In this document: positions 7,959 to 10,498 of the stretch, piece by piece | Numbering within the stretch: position 1 is the stretch's first letter | How the letters are laid out: each line of letters begins with the position of its first letter | Source of the DNA: CAMEON01 sp045602325 | GTDB taxonomy: Bacteria; Bacillota; Clostridia; Oscillospirales; CAG-272 | Direction of reading: 5' to 3' | NCBI GenBank assembly: GCA_045602325.1 | Contig: JAZSBH010000076.1 | Span: forward strand, 1-10,498 | DNA: 10,498 bases | Notes under the pieces: model-generated | The model's database searches: none | The model's input: only the letters and a program-made list of their open reading frames with translations | What the model was told of the DNA's origin: nothing | Made by a program: the position numbers and the translations under genes

Positions 7959-8057
7959 GACTTTTTTCCCTCCCCTCGCATACGCCGGAGATATAGCCGC
8001 CGACGGTTTACAGAAAAATTTCTGTTTGCTTCCAGCAATGGCCGTTCGGCAAACTCT
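7959..8057 (-). promoter_or_regulatory. Long 5' leader of rpsU
   Basis: Between the predicted start of transcription and the rpsU ATG lie about 100 bases. On the - strand they contain a GCCG-AA-CGGC mini-hairpin, an ACAGAA-ATTT-TTCTGT hairpin, and the ribosome site GAGGGGAGGG. No known riboswitch or T-box signature is recognisable. Length and structure would allow post-transcriptional control, for example autoregulation, but nothing in the sequence proves it. Confidence 0.35.
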
Positions 8058-8063
8058 TTGCAT

Positions 8064-8092
8064 ATTATAACCGATTTTGACTCATTTGTCAA
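8064..8092 (-). promoter_or_regulatory. Exact-consensus sigma-A promoter of rpsU
   Basis: On the - strand TTGACA (complement of 8087-8092) and TATAAT (complement of 8064-8069) are separated by exactly 17 bases. Both hexamers match consensus at every position. Transcription should start near 8057, giving an rpsU leader of about 100 bases. The site lies just after the tRNA terminator, so rpsU is an independent unit. Confidence 0.88.
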
Positions 8093-8127
8093 GAGGTTTC
8101 AAAAAATTCTTTTTCAATATTTTACAC

Positions 8128-8152
8128 AAAAACCCGAGGCGATTGCCTCGGG
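8128..8152 (-). terminator. Intrinsic terminator of the tRNA-Thr pair
   Basis: On the - strand CCCGAGGC (8152-8145) pairs perfectly with GCCTCGGG (8140-8133) around loop AATC and is followed directly by TTTTT (8132-8128). It begins four bases after the encoded CCA of the second transcribed tRNA gene, a classic position for ending a tRNA operon. Confidence 0.93.
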
Positions 8153-8156
8153 CCTT

Positions 8157-8232
8157 TGGAGCTGATAATCAGATTCGAACTGATGACCTCCTCATTACCA
8201 ATGAGGTGCTCTACCGACTGAGCTATATCAGC
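8157..8232 (-). tRNA. tRNA-Thr(GGU), second in the transcript
   Basis: The - strand folds into a full cloverleaf: acceptor GCTGATA/TATCAGC, D-arm GCTC-AGTCGGTA-GAGC, anticodon stem CCTCA/TGAGG with loop TTGGTAA giving anticodon GGT, and T-arm ATCAG-TTCGAAT-CTGAT. Discriminator T and a genome-encoded CCA follow (8159-8157). The anticodon reads ACC and ACU, both threonine. The body is identical base for base to the copy at 8279-8354. It is cotranscribed from the promoter at 8376-8404 and followed by an intrinsic terminator. Confidence 0.97.
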
Positions 8233-8245
8233 GTGTCGCATCATA

Positions 8246-8275
8246 CCGATCCCGTCCCAACTGGAACGAGATCGG
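8246..8275 (-). other. 13-bp hairpin in the spacer between the two tRNA genes
   Basis: In the 46-base spacer, - strand RNA from 8275-8263 pairs with 8258-8246 around loop AGUU. All 13 positions pair, two as G-U. On the opposite strand those two positions would be C-A mismatches, so the structure favours RNA made in the tRNA direction. No T-tract follows, so it is not a terminator. A processing site (for example for a double-strand-specific RNase) or a spacer that keeps the two identical tRNAs from misfolding are possible roles, both inferred. Confidence 0.6.
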
Positions 8276-8278
8276 ATA

Positions 8279-8354
8279 TGGAGCTGATAATCAGATTCGA
8301 ACTGATGACCTCCTCATTACCAATGAGGTGCTCTACCGACTGAGCTATATCAGC
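8279..8354 (-). tRNA. tRNA-Thr(GGU), first in the transcript
   Basis: Same cloverleaf as the downstream copy: acceptor GCTGATA/TATCAGC, anticodon loop TTGGTAA with GGT, and TTCGAAT in the T-loop. Discriminator T and encoded CCA (8281-8279) follow. It is identical to the other copy over all 76 bases. It starts about 15 bases after the predicted transcription start of the consensus promoter upstream, so the primary transcript has a short leader. Confidence 0.97.
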
Positions 8355-8375
8355 GCGCTCACTTGCGACTTGCCT

Positions 8376-8404
8376 ATTATATCACACCTTGGAGAGTTTG
8401 TCAA
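8376..8404 (-). promoter_or_regulatory. Exact-consensus sigma-A promoter of the tRNA-Thr pair
   Basis: On the - strand TTGACA (8404-8399) and TATAAT (8381-8376) lie 17 bases apart, a perfect match to the vegetative promoter. It is preceded by a C/A-rich stretch and sits about 22 bases upstream of the first tRNA. A promoter this strong fits a stable-RNA unit. Confidence 0.9.
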
Positions 8405-8437
8405 GGGGGTTTTGGGAAAAATTTTCGGGAAATTTGC

Positions 8438-8471
8438 ACAAAGAAAAGGTGCCGCCCCGAAAGAGCGGCAC
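8438..8471 (-). terminator. Intrinsic terminator of the GH25 lysozyme gene
   Basis: On the - strand GTGCCGC (8471-8465) pairs with GCGGCAC (8455-8449). Three further inner pairs (U-G, C-G, U-G) extend the stem to 10 bp with a UUC loop. The stem is followed by CCTTTTCTTTGTG. It lies about 50 bases past the GH25 stop and separates that gene from the tRNA promoter. Confidence 0.78.
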
Positions 8472-8520
8472 AAACTATGAATATTTCCGTGATCGGATCC
8501 CGTGCAAAAGACATCACGCA

Positions 8521-10269
8521 TCAAAAGCCGTTCAGCCCCCACTTGACCATGATGGGCTTGTAATCCTTGAATGCGTAGTTGAAATCAAAACGGTAACGGA
8601 AGCCTTCAACACGCCCGTACTGGGTATATTGCCAGATACCGTAACGCTTATCGGGATTCCCCGGCTTGTAGGCAGTACCGTCTTTCCAGGTAAAATCGGT
8701 ATCCTCCAGGGTAAAGGAACTGCTTCCGTCAGATCGGTCAGCCACGTAACGGGCATACCACACGTCAAGAGATCCCTTGATCCACTCGGTGTCCAGCAGA
8801 TTATACAGCCACTCGGTGTTGGTGTACAGAGCGGCGTAATACCCCGCTTCCTGGAGACGCTCCACAAAGGTCACGCATAGCTCCATCAGGCGCTCCCGGC
8901 CCAACCCGCTGATTGAAGGATCCTCGGCGTCGAAATAGATCGGATACTCAAATTGCTTGCCCTCCAACCATTCCAGCAGCATATTGACATCCTGAACCGT
9001 CCCCTCCACCGTGGTTGAGTAGGCATAGAAATATGCGCCGACCTCCAGCCCAGCGGCCTTGGCGTCGATGTAATCCCGCTCGAAGGCGGGATCCTTTCCA
9101 AGGGTAGAGCCCGCCTTGAGGATAACGAATTCCACACCCGCCGCTTTCAATGCTTCCCAATCCAGGGGACGCATATCCTCCAACGAGGCTCCGTATTCGT
9201 GGTTCCATTTTGACGTATCAATGCCTTGCTTCAAGATCTCGGTGTTGTCTACATAGGCGCCCGAGACGATATCCTGATACTGTACGTAGTTGTCCTCGTA
9301 GCTATATCCGCAATCATGGCAGGTATGAAGAGTATACCCCGTACGGTTCACCGTGGCATAGTAGATCTCAGAGGTGGAATTGATGTGGGCGAGCGGCGCT
9401 ACCGGGTTGCCGTCACGCTGATAATCGCAGCTCTCACATTCATAGCGGGTATAGCCTTCCTCCGTACAAGTGGGCGGAACAGTCACCGTCTCGGTCAAGA
9501 TATGTCCCGTGGGAGGAACATGTTCTCCATCGTATGTATATCCGCAATCGCAGGTATAGCGGGTGTAGCCCGCTTGCTCACAAGTAGGCGGAGTCTCCGT
9601 CTCGGTCAGCGTATGTCCCGTGGGAGGAACCTGATCTCCGTCGTAGGTATAGCCGCAGGCGCAGGTGTATCGGGTATAGCCCGCTTTCTCGCAGGTGGGC
9701 AGGGTCACGGTCTCGGTCAGTGTATGCCCCGTGGGAGGAACTTGATCTCCGTCGTAGGTATAGCCGCAGGCGCAGGTATAGCGGGTGTAGCCCGCTTTCT
9801 CGCAGGTAGGCGGGGTCACGGTCTCGGTCAGTGTATGCCCCGTGGGAGGAACCTGATCTCCGTCGTAGGTATAGCCGCAGGCGCAGGTATAGCGGGTGTA
9901 ACCCGCTTGCTCACAGGTGGGCAGAGTCACGGTCTCGGTCAGTGTATGCCCCGTGGGAGGAACTTGATCTCCGTCGTAGGTATAGCCGCAGGCGCAGGTA
10001 TAGCGGGTGTAACCCGCTTGCTCACAGGTGGGCGGGGTCACGGTTTCGGTATACGTGTGGGGAATCTTGTCCAGTGTGATATGTAATTCCTCGCCGCATT
10101 CTATGCAGGCACCCGTGGCAGAGCCTTCCTCGGAACAGGTTGGAGCGATCACAGTCTGCCAATCCGCGGCCGCGTGCTGATGTTCACCGGCCGCGGATTG
10201 GTCACAGCCGCACAAAAGCCCGCCAAGTGAGGCGGCTAACAGGAATGGGAGAATAAGTCTGAGTTTCAT
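8521..10269 (-). CDS. Lipoprotein GH25 lysozyme (muramidase) with Cys-rich tandem repeats, 582 aa
   Basis: GH25 enzymes cleave the MurNAc-GlcNAc bond of peptidoglycan. Residues 1-22 form a lipoprotein signal: KLRLILPFLLAASLGG then LCGC with C22 as the likely lipidated residue, so the protein should be anchored outside the membrane. Residues about 43-332 are a series of Cys-containing repeats: a divergent unit (43-78), five near-identical 37-residue units (79-263), and two divergent units (265-304, 305-333). The GH25 domain spans about 349-582 with GIDTSKW (D351), the catalytic-type pair in YFDAED (D447, E449), WQYT near 546 and FDFN (D562), so it looks active. ATG 10269 is chosen over the upstream ATG at 10323. 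It has GGAG at 10275-10278 and begins the signal peptide, while the 10323 start would overlap the promoter. The promoter is at 10295-10323 and the terminator at 8438-8471, making it monocistronic. It could serve in wall remodelling or in attacking other cells; the sequence does not decide. Confidence 0.93.
   Translation of the reverse strand: MKLRLILPFLLAASLGGLLCGCDQSAAGEHQHAAADWQTVIAPTCSEEGSATGACIECGEELHITLDKIPHTYTETVTPPTCEQAGYTRYTCACGYTYDGDQVPPTGHTLTETVTLPTCEQAGYTRYTCACGYTYDGDQVPPTGHTLTETVTPPTCEKAGYTRYTCACGYTYDGDQVPPTGHTLTETVTLPTCEKAGYTRYTCACGYTYDGDQVPPTGHTLTETETPPTCEQAGYTRYTCDCGYTYDGEHVPPTGHILTETVTVPPTCTEEGYTRYECESCDYQRDGNPVAPLAHINSTSEIYYATVNRTGYTLHTCHDCGYSYEDNYVQYQDIVSGAYVDNTEILKQGIDTSKWNHEYGASLEDMRPLDWEALKAAGVEFVILKAGSTLGKDPAFERDYIDAKAAGLEVGAYFYAYSTTVEGTVQDVNMLLEWLEGKQFEYPIYFDAEDPSISGLGRERLMELCVTFVERLQEAGYYAALYTNTEWLYNLLDTEWIKGSLDVWYARYVADRSDGSSSFTLEDTDFTWKDGTAYKPGNPDKRYGIWQYTQYGRVEGFRYRFDFNYAFKDYKPIMVKWGLNGF
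9481..10035 (-). repeat. Five-copy 111-base tandem repeat within the GH25 gene
   Basis: Five in-frame units of exactly 111 bases (37 codons) encode residues 79-263 of the lysozyme. Each reads [PL]PTCE[QK]AGYTRYTC then [AD]CGYTYDG, then a VPPTGH-[TI]LTET linker. Units 1 and 3 begin PPT, units 2 and 4 begin LPT, and K replaces Q in units 3 and 4. This pattern suggests stepwise duplication. Near-identity at the DNA level implies recent expansion or ongoing homogenisation, and the copy number is probably variable between strains. Confidence 0.95.
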
Positions 10270-10294
10270 AAGATCTCCATGAGAATTTTTTATG

Positions 10295-10323
10295 ATTATA
10301 CCATGTTTTCTCACGGTTGTCAA
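10295..10323 (-). promoter_or_regulatory. Exact-consensus sigma-A promoter of the GH25 gene
   Basis: On the - strand TTGACA (10323-10318) and TATAAT (10300-10295) are separated by 17 bases, matching consensus at every position. The predicted transcript starts near 10288, leaving a leader of about 20 bases that includes the GGAG ribosome site. This also argues against the longer open frame, whose ATG would lie inside the promoter. Confidence 0.88.
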
Positions 10324-10369
10324 TCCCTTCGTGCTCGTAGACCATTCGCCAAATTATGTCAATAAACAT

Positions 10370-10393
10370 CCACCCGCCAAGCGGGTGGTTTTT
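10370..10393 (+). terminator. Terminator-like hairpin with T-run, + strand, no visible gene to its left
   Basis: CCACCCGC (10370-10377) pairs perfectly with GCGGGTGG (10381-10388) around CAA and is followed by TTTTT (10389-10393), an intrinsic terminator on the + strand. No + strand gene ends before it: the region to the left is the promoter and body of the oppositely oriented lysozyme gene. It may protect against antisense transcription, or be a remnant of a mobile element whose gene is gone. Confidence 0.6.
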
Positions 10394-10498
10394 CACATGC
10401 GGGCATAGCCCTCCATTCTTCGCTATGCGTAAACGCATCTATACGAACTGCCAACTGCGTGGGGACTGTTACTTGCTACCCGTAAACGGGCCCTTATC
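10394..10498. other. Structured non-coding right edge, possible end of an IS200/IS605-like element
   Basis: No credible gene is present. Three small hairpins are visible: GGGC-ATA-GCCC at 10401-10411, ATGCG-TAAA-CGCAT at 10425-10438, and CCCG-TAAA-CGGG at 10479-10490. The last two share the core CGTAAACG. Together with the terminator-type hairpin just before, this recalls the subterminal hairpins of IS200/IS605 elements, which are recognised as structured single strands. No transposase is visible and the window ends, so a generic intergenic repeat or the start of another RNA remains equally possible. Confidence 0.3.

Noticed and set aside
7959..8063. N-terminal extension of S21 to 8063
   Set aside because: The extension is unlike S21, and its ATG overlaps the -10 box of the rpsU promoter. 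ATG 7958 has a strong ribosome site and gives the normal 58 residues.
8077..8343. 88-codon + strand open frame over the tRNA region
   Set aside because: It is the complement of the two tRNA genes (the IRFELMTSSLP motif repeats because the tRNAs repeat), a well-known false gene call.
9481..10035. Regular repeats considered as a CRISPR array
   Set aside because: Units are 111 bases, contiguous with no unique spacers, and in frame within a protein gene.
9226..10086. 286-codon open frame on the + strand across the lysozyme repeats, with repeated hydrophobic blocks
   Set aside because: Its repeats are the complement of the 111-base lysozyme repeats. It has no ribosome site or promoter of its own, and the opposite strand has a signal peptide, GH25 domain, promoter and terminator.
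10270..10323. 18-residue extension of the GH25 lipoprotein
   Set aside because: The upstream ATG lies within the exact-consensus promoter; the lipoprotein signal begins at 10269.

Overview
The window looks like a chromosomal segment of a GC-rich (roughly 55-60% G+C by eye) low-GC-phylum relative, most likely a gut-type Clostridia/Oscillospirales bacterium. This is inferred from Gram-positive style Shine-Dalgarno sequences, exact TTGACA-17-TATAAT promoters, CCA-encoding tRNA genes, a lipoprotein GH25 lysozyme with Cys-rich repeats of the kind frequent in gut Firmicutes, and a palindromic intergenic element at the left edge. No species-level call is possible from the sequence alone.

Left half, + strand (118-6207): four genes run head to tail with gaps of 10 and 18 bases and one 4-base ATGA overlap. 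They are a PHP-domain metallohydrolase, a small two-helix membrane protein, a HEAT-repeat protein and uvrA (excinuclease ABC subunit A). No promoter or terminator is visible between them, so they are probably one transcription unit ending in the nucleotide excision repair gene. The promoter is probably left of the window.

Right half, - strand (6256-10269): reading in the direction of transcription there is a lipoprotein GH25 muramidase with a five-copy 111-base repeat, then two identical tRNA-Thr(GGU) genes, then rpsU (ribosomal protein S21), then a MATE-family exporter. GH25, the tRNA pair and rpsU each have an exact-consensus sigma-A promoter and their own intrinsic terminator. The MATE gene has a terminator at 6213-6243, in the narrow gap where it converges with uvrA, but no convincing promoter.

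Right edge (10270-10498): the GH25 promoter, a strong + strand terminator-like hairpin at 10370-10393, and about 100 bases of small hairpins without a gene. This edge may be the end of an IS200/IS605-like element or another structured intergenic repeat, but no transposase is visible.

Most of the window is housekeeping. The items most worth a second look are the lysozyme repeat array and its altered cysteine spacing, the uncharacterised membrane/HEAT gene pair upstream of uvrA, the strand-specific hairpin between the twin tRNA genes, and the structured right edge. I see no defence system, CRISPR array or clearly novel multi-gene system.
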